The position numbers and the translations under genes were made by a program. The notes under the pieces were generated by a model. That model searched no databases. It saw only the letters and a program-made list of their open reading frames with translations, and was not told the origin of the DNA. Shown piece by piece: positions 11,487-24,311 of a stretch of DNA of 64,000 nucleotides. Position 1 is the first letter of the stretch; each line of letters begins with the position of its first letter. Source of the DNA: Stropharia rugosoannulata (Eukaryota > Basidiomycota > Agaricomycetes > Agaricales > Strophariaceae); contig JANCIK010000010.1 of the NCBI GenBank assembly GCA_028532985.1, forward strand, positions 3,100,001-3,164,000, in the 5' to 3' direction.

Positions 11487-14400
11487 AGGATCTAGGCGAT
11501 GATGGCGAGCTCCTAGCGCTTTGTATACACCTCGATGCACAAGGACTCCCTCATATAAATGCATATCAACGCGTAGAATCCTCGTCTCAATTATCATACT
11601 CATATCTCTCAGCATGTGATCCAGACTCTATTCCCCTTCCACCCCATCTCAAATTAAATTCCCAATTTATATCATCCCTCTTTTATCGACCTTTGGTATC
11701 CACCACATCGCGCAAACCTCCCAATCTGACCCACAGTTTAATTAAATCGACTCTCGACACCCAGACACTATTCTCATCTCGCCCTGCCACCATCTCTCGA
11801 CATTTATATGCTCAAGTAATCAACAACAAAATTGCTTCGACATTTGCGAAGAAGAAGTACAAGCCAGTAGCTAAGAAGACCCGACCTGTCAAGACAAGCA
11901 GCCCAGAACAATTCCGCATAGTACGCAATATACAGGGCGACCCCCTCGAGAACATGCCCACTCTCAGCACCCAACCACCACCTTTCCAACCTACTGGCCG
12001 CTATACATCTGAACGCCATGATATCATCGACAAGCAGCACTCTGGCACATTTCTCTGGCCAAAAGAGCGCCCTCATGCACCATTTTATGACCCTACACCA
12101 GGATGCTTTCGCATGGGACGACAGCGACGCGGACATTTTCGTGAAGACTTCTTCCCTCCAGTTGAGATTGCCACAGTTCCACATACACCTTGGGTTATGG
12201 GAAATATGCGCATTCCCCCAGGCATCTATGACGAAGTCTGCAAGCTAATTAAACGCAAAATGGACGCCGGAGTCTTTGAGCCATCCAATTCTTCATATCG
12301 GTCACGCTGGTTCTGTGTAGTCAAAAAGGACGGCACCTCTCTACGGATCGTACAGTCCCTGGAGCCACTAAATGCAGTCTCTATTCAGCACTCAGGTGTT
12401 CCCCCCTCAACAGAGCAGGTTGCAGAACACTTCGCCGCCCGAGCATGCGGAGGAATACTTGACTTATATGTTGGTTATGATGAACGTGCCATAGCAGAGT
12501 CATCGCGAGACCTCACAACGTTCCAGACCCCATTTGGTGCGCTCCGACTCACGAAACTTCCTATGGGTTGGACAAACTCAGTCCCCATCTTTCACGACGA
12601 TGTTACCTGTATTTTACGTCCAGAAATCCCAACAGTTACCATCCCATATATTGACGACGTGCCCATCCGTGGCCCCACATCACGTTATATTCTCGATAAT
12701 GGCACCTTCAAACAATTCCAGAAAATCCAGGAATTAGGCGCCGTATGGGAGCACTTCCAAGGGCTCAATCGCGTTGTGCAGCGCATGAAATACTGCGGAG
12801 GGACCTTCTCTGGTTTGAAGTCTATTCTCTGCGCATCAGAAATTATTGTTTTAGGTCACCGTTGTACTTATGACGGACGCTTACCGGATATCACACGTGT
12901 AGCAGCCATTTCGAATTGGGGAGACTGCAAGGACCTATCAGATGTACGATCATTCCTCGGAACCATGGGAGTTTGTAGGTTATTCATCAAGAACTTCGCA
13001 CATCGTGCACACCACCTCAACAAACTACTCCGGAAAGACCACCCATTTGAATGGGGTCCAGACCAGCGCGCTGCACAGGAGGACCTCAAGAAAGCGTTAT
13101 TATCATCACCAGCACTCCGCCCCATCGATTATACATCCCCATCTCCTGTTATTCTTTCTGTAGACACCTCATACATCGCCATTGGACACATCCTCAGTCA
13201 GTGCGACCCCAGTAATAACAAACTTCGATATTTTGCTCGGTTTGGCTCGATTACCCTCAACGAGCGCGAGGCACGCTTCTCACAGCCAAAGCTTGAATTA
13301 TACGGACTCTACGCGCCATGCGCGCCCTCAAGATATATATATTAGGGGTGCGCAACTTAATTGTTGAAGTAGATGCTAAATACATCAAGGGAATGCTTGC
13401 AAACCCCGATATCGCGCCATCAGCTAGCATAAACAGATGGATTATTGCGATTCTTGCCTTCCACTTCGACCTCGTACACGTACCCGGCGCGTTTCACGGA
13501 CCAGACGGCCTTTCACGACGTAAACCACAGCCAGGAGACGAGCCAGAACCTGAAGACGACTTTGATGATTGGGTCGATCAGGTGCACGGCTTTATGCATT
13601 TAATCAACTCCCCCTCTCGCTCCATAATCGCACAACCGCCCATATTAATGCTGCTTAACTCTACTGACAATTCCAGCCCTCCCACACCAACTTCCGTCAA
13701 GAACTCGAACCAGGACGACTCTGATACGGAAATAGTCACCATCCCACGCTCCCCGGCCTCTGTGAAGGCAGATGAACGCATTACACAAGTCCAGCAGTGG
13801 CACGAGACGCTTGAGCGTCCCCTGGGTATGTCAGACTCGGAATTCAACACCTTCCTACGCTACTGCGTCAATTCTTCATTTACCATGACAGGCTATGGCG
13901 CAAAGACTCTCACGGCGCCCACAAGCTTGTAATATCCCCAGATCGACGCCTCTTCCTCATATACACTGCACATGACAATCTTGGACACCGAGGCTATTAT
14001 GCAACACGTGCGCACCTTATGGAACGCTACTGGTGGCCCCACATGGCCAACGACATCGCATGGTACCTCAAAACGTGCTATTTATGTCAAATAAGAAAGA
14101 CACAAGCTGTTCTCATCCCTCCTACAGTCGCCACACCCGCCCCACTGTTCGCAAAAATCTATGTCGACACTATGCATCTACCCAAGTCCGGAGGCTTCAA
14201 GTATCTCGTCCAAGGCCGCTGCTCGCTCACCTTTACCCAGAATTCTGCATGCTTCGACGCGAGACTGGCAAAGCAATTGGTGAATGGATTTTACGTGATT
14301 TTATTTACAGGTGGGGCACAGTAGTTGAAATCGTTACAGACAACGGCACCCCTTCGTTAAGGCGCTGGAATATTTATCCAAGCGTTACCACATCAATCAC

Positions 14401-15133
14401 ATCCGGATATCTGGCTATAACTCACGCGCCAACGGCATGGTCGGTTTCACATTACGACGTACGTGAAGGACTCTTCAAGGCGTGTGAAGGCGACGAATCT
14501 AAATGGTCTCAAGTTGCCTATTCGATTTTCTGGGCAGACCGCGTCACAGTACGACGACGTATGGGCTGTTCACCATACTTCGCAGTAACGGGAACACATC
14601 CCCTTCTCCCCTTCGATATTATAGAAGCCAATTACCTTCTTCCGCCTCCCAACTCCATTTTATCCACGACAGATCTTATTTCCCGTCGTGCAATAGCCCT
14701 CCAGAAACGTCGAGAAGACCTAGCTAAATTACATGACAAGGTCTACGCAGCCCGTGTCAAAGCCGCCAGTCGTTTTGAGGCTGACCACGCCAACACAATC
14801 AAGCAATATTCCTTTAGTACCGGTGACCTCGTGCTTGTGCGCAACACTGCAATCGAAAAATCACTCAGCCGTAAAATGCGACCACGGTATCTAGGCCCGT
14901 TTGTTTTTATTTCGAAAAACCGCGGTGGAGCATGCATTATCTGCGACCTTGACGGATCCCTCTTCCACCGCCCCATTGCAGCCTTCCGTGTCATCCCATA
15001 CTTCGCACGACAAAGTATTCCTCTGCCCCCTCTGGAAGACCTTCTTGACGTCACCATGGAGCGCCTACGAGAGCTTGAGGCTACTACCTCACCTGACCCG
15101 GATGACGAACTCGATGAAGACACCAACAAATAA
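11474..15133 (+). pseudogene. Element 1 pol (RT, RNase H, integrase), frameshifted
   Basis: The pol frame is open in the -1 register from about 11470 and runs to the first break in RT. Domains in order: reverse transcriptase (SRWFCVVKKDG near 12305, FQTPFGALRLTKLPMGWTNS near 12520, catalytic YIDD near 12650); RNase H with VDTS near 13160 and LNEREARFS; integrase with HHCC zinc site (GHRGYYATRAHL, CYLCQIR near 14075), catalytic IYVDTM near 14160 and VTDNG near 14335; and a GPY/F-type C-terminal module (PRYLGPFVF near 14890). Breaks occur as a compensating pair near 12070-12150, then near 13315, 13925-13965, 14250 and 14350-14460. The third catalytic acid region of the integrase lies in a damaged stretch. 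No chromodomain is visible. Confidence 0.88.
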
Positions 15134-15509
15134 CGCCCACGACGAGCTCAAGTAACCACCATAATTATTTCAGTCCCCGGGAGCCTTTTGCTGTCACAAC
15201 CTCAGCTTATATACTTAAACATTTAATTGTTTCCCCACAAATTATATTTTCTACTTTACAAGTCGCACCAGCTCTGGCACGTTGCGCACATTGCGGGGTA
15301 CCTCTATGATGATTTCTGAGCGGTACTCTCTCACCTGCTTCCCATCTTTCATAATTCACCAGTAATTGCTCACCTTTTAATCTCAAATCCAGATCTTCGA
15401 CATCTGTCCCATTTATATTCCCTACACCAACAAAATTCTCACATTGTTTCTCAGCCGCCACACATAGCCGCAGTGACTGAGGACAGTCACATTTTCAGTC
15501 CCCGGGAGA
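15134..15509 (+). other. Element 1 3' leader with duplicated TTCAGTCCCCGGGAG
   Basis: Non-coding stretch between pol and the 3' LTR. The 15-base motif TTCAGTCCCCGGGAG occurs at 15169-15183 and again at 15494-15508, immediately before the LTR, where a polypurine tract is expected. The purine run there is only GGGAGA. Confidence 0.7.
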
Positions 15510-16404
15510 TGATGCGCACGCGCACACGCTAGCCTCTGTAAATGTTCACACGGATAATTCCCACGACACATGCCGCACCATCGCACACGGAATATAGAAA
15601 TTCCTATGGCCTCCTCCATACCACTCTCCATTCCACGCCATTTCCGAGCACCGCCGCACCGTCCGACATCGGCTTACGGCAGCACTAGTCAGCAAAACGC
15701 AACGGTAACACCACAAAAACAGCATCGGCACCAACAACAGGAAAACTCCCACGCTCCGCGGACATGCACTTATACAACAAAATGCGGCCGCTCTGTGTGT
15801 CCCCCAGCCCCACTCCACTAAAGGGGTATGTTCCGATCATCTTTAGGCATGTACACTCCGTTTTACATATTTTAATTACATTTTACTACACATTTACCGC
15901 CCCTTTCCTTACAAAGTTCCATTACAACCACCACTCCTCTTTTCATCTCATATTTCTAAGCTTCATTTTACTGCCCCTGCTTCGTAATATTTTCTATTTC
16001 ATTCTCTCATATTCATTCTACTAAAATTTCCTTACTACTCCCTCATTACTACCTATATTTACATCCAGTATAAAAGCATGTATGTACTCCCCCCATAAAA
16101 AGAAGAAGTGATTCTCCCCCTCGTCGTCTCAAGTCCTGGAGCATCGTGCTCACTCGTATACCGGAGCGCCGTGCTCACTATATCGTTTCGCCGCCATCGT
16201 TCGCCCTCGTCGCCGTACCTCGTCTTGAAGATCCAGCAACAGATACCATACCATTTTACATACCCACAAAATACAACACACATTTACTGTACTTACCAGG
16301 CGTGATCGGAGCCTACCAGAACCGCTTGCACACCCGTGATTTCCCCGCGCACCTATCTTACACTCTTTTGTGTTTGGCACGGCCGGCGCGTGGACAGCAC
16401 ATCA
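15510..16404 (+). repeat. 3' LTR of element 1
   Basis: Direct repeat of 7957-8851. All short translations through the two LTRs are the same, and I found no difference between the copies by eye. Confidence 0.93.
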
Positions 16405-17352
16405 ATATCATTGTAGAGGTTAAACAATGAACACTATACTGAATGTCAGCTAAATGGAACAGATTGGGAACAGAACTTTGTCTGAACTAGAGCACGATGT
16501 GTCTTCAGATGTTAAATTCACTGTACCAGTCCATACAACTGATACTATAATTTAGTAACACTATCTCGGTCATACCGGCTGTTATCAAGCACGCATAGAC
16601 TCGTACCCATCTGCATTCGGTGCTACCTCGTGGGAGCTTGGTGGGAGCGCAAGTTCTTGACAAAATTGATGGTGCGCTGCACCTACTACTCCAATACTAC
16701 TCATTGAGAAGCCATTAATTTTTATTGATCTCAATTTGGGTACAAATTCCATATTGGGGTCTACAGTACGGATGGGTACGAGACTAAGTACACATACGCC
16801 CAAGGCGTACGGCTGACAGCGCCACCCGGGACCATAAGGGGAGCTCGGCGGGGTCTCCGACCGAAAAGACAAACAAAAGATATATTTAGGTACCAAACAT
16901 GTGGTTTTACCTTTGCCGAACGGCTTGGCTGTCACAAAAGTGAGCAGGCCAGTACAGGCCTCCATAGTGCACAACATCATTGTGTATATAGTTAGAGAGG
17001 TTTCAAGGATATGCTATATAACTGGACTGCCATACATCCTGGTCTTTCCTTTTGACTTACAGACGACCAAGATATATGGTCCGCAGGAGTTCAAGGGCGT
17101 CCATTGCACTCTGCGACAGCCATCCTGAGGTGCTCAGACCTAGGTCGGGCAATCCGTAATATTTTCCTTTGCCGCTCGATGCTGGTCAACAGCACCGGGT
17201 GGATACCTTTCGTACAAAAGAACTTCTAACCCTAACCTCAGTGACTACGTCGGGTCAAGGAGCTCTTTGTCAGATCACAGATACTTTGTATCTATGTATG
17301 AACACAGTAATTTTCTTGATTCGTGTCAACTTGGGTACATTGAGTAAACAAA
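16405..17352. other. Intergenic downstream of element 1
   Basis: Contains repeat copy B (16841-16972) and no convincing gene. Confidence 0.5.
16841..16972 (-). repeat. Dispersed repeat copy B (inverted partner of 7300-7428)
   Basis: Minus-strand copy of the repeat at 7300-7428, differing by several substitutions and small indels. Together the two copies flank the first Gypsy element in opposite orientation. Confidence 0.8.
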
Positions 17353-18398
17353 TTACCATGGCAGGTTTGGACCATCTATGCTCAAAAACTCCCCGCTATC
17401 CCTTTCCCTCGTCGAGTTATCGATGATAGATAGAAGTAGTGTCGCCGCTTGCGCTACTGTTCGAGCTCTGGGATTGGCCAGTTTCGCGTACGTCCCAGTC
17501 ACGTCGAGAGATAGGTTGTGGTTCACTGAATTTCATTAGCGCCGGGAAAGCAGATTCTACGATGAAGTTGACTTACTCATGTCAGTAATGACTGCTCCCG
17601 GGGCCAGAGGGAAAGCGGCTGTTCGATGTGCGAGTCAGGGTAGTCGGTGCAAGGGACGACAGTGTGTACTTACTTAGCCACTCGTGTTCAAAATGCATCT
17701 TACGCGTTACGAAATTTAACGCGGCTTTGCTTCCGCCATAAGCGGCGGTGCCGATGGGCAGCTCTATGACGGGCCCGCCTATGCATGCCGCCCCTGTGCT
17801 AATGGGGACAAACCGTGGCGATGCGCTCGCCTTCAAAAGGTCATGGAATGCTTGAAAGAGTACCACCGGACCGACAACATTGGTCTAGGATTGAAAATCG
17901 TCAGGAAAGCTCACTTGGGGTTTCTTATAGAGTGGGCTCTTACCTCGAAATGATCCACGAGGTCTTGAGACTTGGAAGCGAGAACAGTGTCAGCAGTGTT
18001 GGCGATGCCTAAATCGTTAGACAATGAGCTTCAGATGGTTCACGTAGACATATATAATACGACGTACCTGCATTAGCTATGATTGTGTCCACGCGCCCAT
18101 GTCTGGCCTTGATCTCCTTAGCCAGTATCGCATTGCCCTGTGTGTCTCCGGAGATGCACTTGACAATTACGATGCGACCGCTGTACTGAGACTGTATGTC
18201 GTCAAGGCCGGATGGTTGGGCGGGATTGCGAACGCCAGCGTAGATGAAAGCATCTGGATGCGTCGACGCAATTTCCTTCACTAATCCGAGACCTTGCAGC
18301 GCAGAGTTTAGCTAGAAAAATATGGTGTATGCTGGGGTATACTTACCGATACCGCGGTTAGCCCCTGTGACGAGATATACGGTAGACGGTGAAGACAT
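17353..18398 (-). CDS. Short-chain dehydrogenase/reductase, six exons
   Basis: Exons 18398-18347, 18292-18068, 18008-17944, 17884-17674, 17618-17577 and 17525-17353 join in phase over introns of 51-59 nt to give 255 residues, a standard SDR length. The start MSSPSTVYLVTGANRGIG holds the Rossmann TGxxxGxG cofactor motif. A TIIANAG motif follows near residue 90. The catalytic set is the serine in PISTGAA, then YGGSK (Tyr-x3-Lys), and LAPGAVITDM is the usual PG motif after the active site. The protein should be a soluble NAD(P)(H)-dependent oxidoreductase of the classical type. It resembles fungal NAD(P)-binding proteins annotated near norsolorinic-acid ketoreductase, but the substrate cannot be inferred and no biosynthetic cluster is evident. 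The gene appears intact. Confidence 0.9.
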
Positions 18399-20814
18399 GA
18401 TAAAAGCTTTCGATATGGGGTACTGTGAATATCCTGTGGTTGCTATTCTCACTGATCCTCGAGACGCCTGCTTAAATAGGTCGTGGATGGGCGCAGATTG
18501 GCACCCACCGGTGAGAATGATTCGCCCCCACGTAGGTCTTTTGGTTCGCGTCGCAGTTATTATCAGTCAGCAGAGCGCCAAGCGAGGCGCGTCCTAGCGC
18601 GTCCACTGGCCATTTGCACTCTAAGTGACGCGACTGCATTGATGGCGTCGCACGTCGCGTACATTGTAGGACAATCTTCTCCATATAAGGTTAATTGGGC
18701 ACCCGCGTCGCGATGTGTTTGTCATGCTGCTCGTTGCTAGTAGCGGCTTCTCCGACGTCGGAAGCGGTTTGCACTGATCTTGTACCTAATTCTGAATAAT
18801 GGGAGGTATGTGACTCACTGGAAGCCGTACAATCGAATAAGATAACGTAGGAATGTATGCACTGCGTCTTGAGAATTCGACGCTTTTACATGTCAGAAAT
18901 CGTGACAATCGGCGGATGACAAGACCTTGAACGTGTCATCGGGAGATTTCGATTTCGTAAAATCTAGAGTATCCAGAAACATTAATTCTACCACGACGGA
19001 CAACCAGAAACGGCCAGCTTATACTTACTCGCAACTATTGGGACAATTGAAACTTGAAACCGGGGTCCGCTAAAGTCACGATTTCCAACCCCCCTAGTTT
19101 TAACGAACGATGTGCTGCTAAAAAAAAGTAGTCGCCGCATGTAGAGGCGAACGAACAGATCGAAGCCAGACGAGCCAGGAAAGAAGAGACCAGTATAAGG
19201 ATAGACTTAATAGATAGTACCTGTATGAACGCGATTGAAGTCGCCACCAAGGGAAACGACAGCAGAAGAGGGTCGACATGTGCCCGCCGTTCAAGGAGAA
19301 TCAGGGACGACACAAGATGTCGTGACAGTAGCCACTCAAAGAGATAGACTTACGGTATTAAGTGCACAAACGAAAGACAGGTAAGTAATAGGCGACGACT
19401 GGATCGTTCAACTTTCAGCTTAGCGGTAAGCAATGTATTGATCGGAAATAAAGAGGTACATTCGATGTAAAAACTGTCTAAAGCAGTGGAGGGAGGAATG
19501 ACGGGAACGATGATAAAACGCGACACACCGAAGGCCCTCCCCACAGACGTAGCGTCTGGGGCACCCTGATCCAAAAAAATCGCCGTCTTCAACGCGTCCG
19601 CGTGCGGTTGAAAATGAAGGAATGAGAACCGCCGTCAGATCCATAAAGCCCGTCCCTTTGTTATAAACAAGGTATGCGGTGCCGAACGGGCGAGGTCAAC
19701 GCCGCCAGTGTGTAAAACACACGGCTGGCTCATCGCACTGCACCAGAACTGGATATCATCATCAGCGGGTATGATTGTGGAAGAATCAAGAGAAAAAGAA
19801 GGTCGTGGGAGCTTCAATATTTACTCTAGTGACAAATATTTCCCACAATGAGAGTTGAGCACGGACCATTCGCGGTCATGTGGTCATGGTGTAGCGTGGA
19901 CTGCAGGGATGAATGTGTATTCGCAACCTCTTCTCAATCTCGACTCCAAGGTCTGTTTCTAATGTACTCTTCATTATGTGTAAATCTCACTTACAGTTTG
20001 TAGTGAGCTACGAGATTGGCCTTTGGATTAAGATGCGTTTTTATAGCTGGGTGGGTCAGTTTATGGGCTTCAACTTCTAGAACAACGGAGAATAGAGGAG
20101 AGTATAATGTAGGGACTACGTTCAAATTATCTGCGTGTTTAATGCCAAAGGAGAAGACTGGCTAAAGCACGGACGTCTACATAGAAAGAGGATGAGTATC
20201 TATGACACGACTTTACACGTACACGTACAAGACCAGCACCTTTTTGGACAGTTCCAGCGACATCCCGCGACTCGTGTCCAGACTCCTATGCTAGGAAGAA
20301 GCCGTATTTTTGGCACACGTTGCAAGCTTGCGGTTACTAGCTAGTACGGTGTTTCTGCCAACTCTTTGCATATTTACTTGTCCAATTTGACCCCATGCCA
20401 CCCACGGTATCATGCCACAACCAAGCATTGACCAGGTGCATCACATTGCTTCCAGTTTCTGCCTTTCTCCGTATTCCCGAATTTGGTCCGTGAGCAATGG
20501 GAAGGTGTCAAGCCCTTCTGCTCACTGGAGTGGGTCGAGCAAATTTTTTTATCAAACTGTAATATATCTTTTTTGGCGTATTCTTGCCTCGACGTGGAAA
20601 CAACATGTTCATGTCTGATGCTCCCTTCAGCCAGTACGTCTGTGGGTGTGAATGACATGTAGTCGGCCCGTGTTTATTTTAGGATGTAATGTCGGACGCG
20701 CTTTGAAATCAATTTTTGGCTAGTTGAGTACTGAGTCATAAGTGGTAAAATTACGGCTTTACCTTTCCCACTGCTTTCGCGGACTTTTGGTCTTCGTTCA
20801 CTCTCAGCTACAGA
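18399..20814. other. Intergenic 2.4 kb, one doubtful minus-strand locus
   Basis: Between 19035 and 19817 the minus strand has open stretches in several frames (for example FGTAYLVYNKGTGFMDLTAV and a hydrophobic segment near 19240). I could not join them into a convincing gene, and no domain is recognised. The remainder shows no coding signal. Confidence 0.35.
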
Positions 20815-22926
20815 ATGACCTTGTCCAGTGATAGAGGCTCTGAAAATGCACCGTTGCTGGATATTGCTGACCAGCATGAACAGGTTTACCTCCGATTTAG
20901 ACCAGCAAAGAAGCGCGCAATTGTGGCCATTGTCTCTGGAACAGGTCTCCTTGCGTGTACGAGCATTATTACAGGGACGCATAATATCATAATTAATACA
21001 GGGTTTGTTTTCAGTATTCGTGTCGGGAACCTTTATACCCTCTATACCGCAGATTGCCAAGGATCTCCACTCAACGCCTGCGATCGTCACGTAAGAATTT
21101 GGTCCTCATTTTCTACAATAACTGAGATCGTCGGCCATATATATAGCTTGGCAATGAGCTTCTCTATACTCGCCACGTCCATTGGAGCTCTCACTGGGGC
21201 GACATATTCTGGGTTTTGTGAGCCGTATCCATCGCTATACGTGACACTTACTAGTCGTCTGATAAACATCACTAGATGGGCGAAGGCCAGTATACCTTGT
21301 TGGAACACCTCTCTTGGTCATAGGTTCTGTCGGGGCAGCTACAGCCCAAACTGTTACCTCACTCATTATCTGGAGATTCATTCAGGCCTTTGGCGCCTCG
21401 CCTGGCCTTGCAGTTGGGTCTGGGGTCATTGGAGACATCTATAAGTTGGAAGAGAGAGGACAAGCTATCGGTGTTTTCTTCGGGGTGCGTTTAATCGTTT
21501 TTAAACATGATGTGCTCTAAAGAAAATCCTAGGCGATTCTTGCTGGTCCTGCAATTGCACCGCTCATTGGGGGTGCGTGATTTTAGCTTGTTGATGTGTA
21601 TGTAAACTAAACCAACAGTAACGCAGGTATGGCTACATATTATTTCTCATGGCGCATTCTGCAACTAGGCCTTGGAGTTCTTGGTCTTCTCGTGTTCTTT
21701 ACTGTACTTCTCTTCTTCCCTGAAACTTACCACCCTGGCCAACGAGGCGTCGAGAAAGCGGATCCGTCTAGTCTTCCCGTGTGGAGGCCAGTCTTACTCA
21801 ATATTTTCCAGCCTCTATGGATTCTTCGAAGCCCAAATCTACTTGCAGTGGTAAGTTTGAAATAAATTATACCGTATATGTGGCACCCCGTCTCAAACAT
21901 AATGGCCGGGACAGACACTCGGAGGGTATACTGCGCTTCTGACAGATTACGGTGCGATATTTGAATGCCAAAATTGTTGCAAAATTGATGACATATTAAT
22001 TTTATGTTAATGTCGATCCCCCCACAGTCCTCCTTATTCCGCTTGCCTACACTATTGTAAGCCTTTTAATCTATGATAGGTACAGCGATCTCATTGTTAC
22101 CGTACGCAAAAGGGAGAGAAATATGGGATCCCCAATGAGGCACTGGTTGGTGCCTGCTTTTTACCCGCTGGTATTGGTAATACCAGTACGTCTATTCACA
22201 TGACGGGGTGTACTGTAGTTCTGACTGCAGTTAATATTAGTTGGCGCTCCATGGGCGGGCCATCTCGCAGACAGAACAGTGATCAAATATCGCAGAAAAC
22301 GTGGCGGCGAATGGTACCCTGAGGACCGTTTACGGGCGACCTATTTGGGAGCTCTTTTCCTTGTTCCATTGTCTGTCCTGCTTAGCGGTATTACAACGCG
22401 CTATGTTGAGGGCAAGTTAGGGTTAATGATTAATCTCGTTCTTATATTTTTGAACGGAATTGGCGTACGCAGTACTCTGACTCTTTCTACGCGTTCCGGA
22501 AAATTAACCCTTCATCTGGTCAGGTTGACTTTGTCCTTAGTCCTGAAGCCGCATATTTCGTGGACTTGATGCACTCCCGCAGCGCAGAGACTATGGCTGC
22601 GTGCAAGTAAGTACCCTAGCCCTTTCTACTGACTGATTCTAATGGTTCTCAACTCCTTCAATAGTGGTCTCCGCGCTATGTTAATATCGCTCACAGTTGC
22701 CGGAATCATTCCTAGCATTGAGAAATATGGAGTACTTACAACTAACGCTGCCTCTGCTGTGCTCGCATGGATTGGATTTGCGTAAGTCATTCCATCCCTT
22801 GCATATTTTCTCAATTCTGTTAACTCACTACGCACAAACTTCAGCCTCATTGTAGTTACCATCCGCTATGGTGACCGCCTCCGAGCAGTGGTTGATGTGG
22901 GCTTCTCCACTGCCGAGAATAACTGA
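20815..22926 (+). CDS. MFS drug/proton antiporter (DHA1-like), 13 exons
   Basis: Thirteen exons (20815-20956, 21015-21090, 21147-21217, 21276-21484, 21533-21572, 21627-21850, 21915-21951, 22028-22056, 22113-22176, 22241-22464, 22524-22606, 22665-22781, 22845-22926) join in phase across introns of 48-76 nt, giving 465 residues. The model has GTFIPSIPQIAKDLHSTPAI in the first external loop, YSGFYGRRPVYLVG as the loop 2-3 motif, and IGDIYKLEERGQAIG with GPAIAPLIGG matching the antiporter motif of 12-helix DHA1 carriers. PETYHPGQRGVE marks the central loop and LSPEAAYFVDLMHSRSAETMAA the second half. It should be a plasma-membrane proton-coupled exporter of small hydrophobic compounds. Exon phases agree at every junction and no stop interrupts the model. 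The substrate is unknown; the neighbouring reductase and membrane proteins do not make a clear cluster. Confidence 0.92.
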
Positions 22927-24311
22927 GAAAGAAAACAAAAGAATGTCAGAACATATGGCCAATTGTACAGGTGTACTATCCACTCATTTTGATACTCGCA
23001 ACACACACGAATCCAATATGCTTTATGTCACATGATTTATACCTTCACATATCGTGGGCCGAACTCATTATCCCCATGAGCATGTCGTCGTGATCAGAAC
23101 GCACACAAATAGGGGACTACGTCTCCGTCGGATGAGCAGCGTCTATGCCCACCGGACGTTGAACGTGGTCGAGGCGTTTACCGCCCATTGACGGGAAGGT
23201 TTCACTGTTGAACTTTGTCACATGTTCTCTAGAGGCGGTTTTACCTTGTGGGCGCTGTTTCAGATTAGCCTATATACTAGCGGCTCAAATGATGTGATAG
23301 TCAACAATATCAGCTAGAAGATACAGTGACACAACTTGCAATTTCAGGCCGATGCTTCGCACGGCAATACGAGTCCATTTTTCTTTCAATGTGACGCGGG
23401 ATTCGGGAAGACACCTGGGAGCAAAAGAAATGCGCGAACAAAAGTGAACCAAAATAGGGCAACAACTTGGCGACAACTTCAAGTTGACGACAACAGCAGC
23501 AAAGGCGTGTGCAGAACATTGGAAGAACTAGGTGCGGCACAAGCCACCGTTGTCTGAGCTTTGGCAGTCTGTTGCCTGCAGAACGTTGACAAAGATTGGT
23601 ATAAATTTATGCCACGAGAGGTCAACGTTCAACGCAAGTTCAACGTCAACGTCAACCGTCGCGCGTCACGAGCAGGTATGGACAAAAAGGGAAATTCGCG
23701 CGGTATTACTATTTTTTCACACGGGGAAAGGACGGTTTAAAAGAACGATTCCTATAAATAGGACTCGTAACAGTGGCTGGTGATTAAAATTTCACTCAAT
23801 TTAATGAGACGTTGTTTTAGCCAGGTGCTAACCCATTGACCGCGGTATTCACAGCGGGCAGCTGGGTATAATCGTTAAATGGCGGTGGCAAAGTCTTAAC
23901 CCCCATAGAGTGTTCTTGAGGATTCCTCTATTTTGTTCCACATAAACCTTGTCCATGTTCTGTATATGCATGTTCCATACAGTAAGTATATGAAGCTGTC
24001 CTGGAGATTTTCCTGCAAAGTTCACTAACCGTATTCGTTACGGTGTCGCCCAGCCCAACTTGATACTATTGTGAAAGCTATATACAGTATGTGGCACCAA
24101 AGCATCTGTCAATTTAGTTGGACGCCGACAGCCCACAATTCGGATCCCGCACCAGACAGTGATGAATCCACTGCCACTATCATGAGAGATTGTTTTAGCT
24201 GGAATGCAATGCATCCTGTTGCATCGCCTGGCATTGTATTATCCAAAGGAAACGACGGATATGATCCTAGATATATAAGAAGCAGGAAAAGAAATAACGA
24301 GCTTGAGCACC
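22927..24311. other. Intergenic
   Basis: No gene recognised. A perfect 10-bp inverted repeat (GAACGTTGAC at 23581-23590 and GTCAACGTTC at 23621-23630) lies in a stretch rich in CAACGT repeats. Confidence 0.5.
23581..23630. repeat. Inverted repeat GAACGTTGAC / GTCAACGTTC
   Basis: Perfect 10-bp arms separated by 30 nt, followed by further CAACGT/CAACG copies up to ~23660. Could form a hairpin; no function assigned. Confidence 0.8.

Larger units (their letters stand above)
7957..16404 (+). mobile_element. Ty3/Gypsy LTR retrotransposon 1 (8,448 bp)
   Basis: Two direct LTRs (7957-8851 and 15510-16404), starting TGATGCG and ending ACATCA, bound an internal region with gag zinc knuckle, aspartic protease, reverse transcriptase with a YIDD box, RNase H and integrase in that order, the Ty3/Gypsy arrangement. 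The flanks are ATAT on both sides (7953-7956 and 16405-16408), consistent with a 4-bp target duplication. A 5-bp AATAT duplication is possible if the LTR ends one base earlier. A primer-binding site follows the 5' LTR. The LTR copies look identical, implying recent insertion, yet the coding region carries many frameshifts, so the copy cannot make a full polyprotein as read. It may have moved using proteins from another copy, or the sequence may contain indel errors. Confidence 0.93.

Noticed and set aside
15546..16430. Open frames within the LTRs of element 1
   Set aside because: They are duplicated exactly in both LTRs, overlap on both strands and resemble no protein.
19035..19817. Possible minus-strand membrane or enzyme gene
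   Set aside because: Three frames each look partly coding, but no splice model joined them and no domain was recognised.
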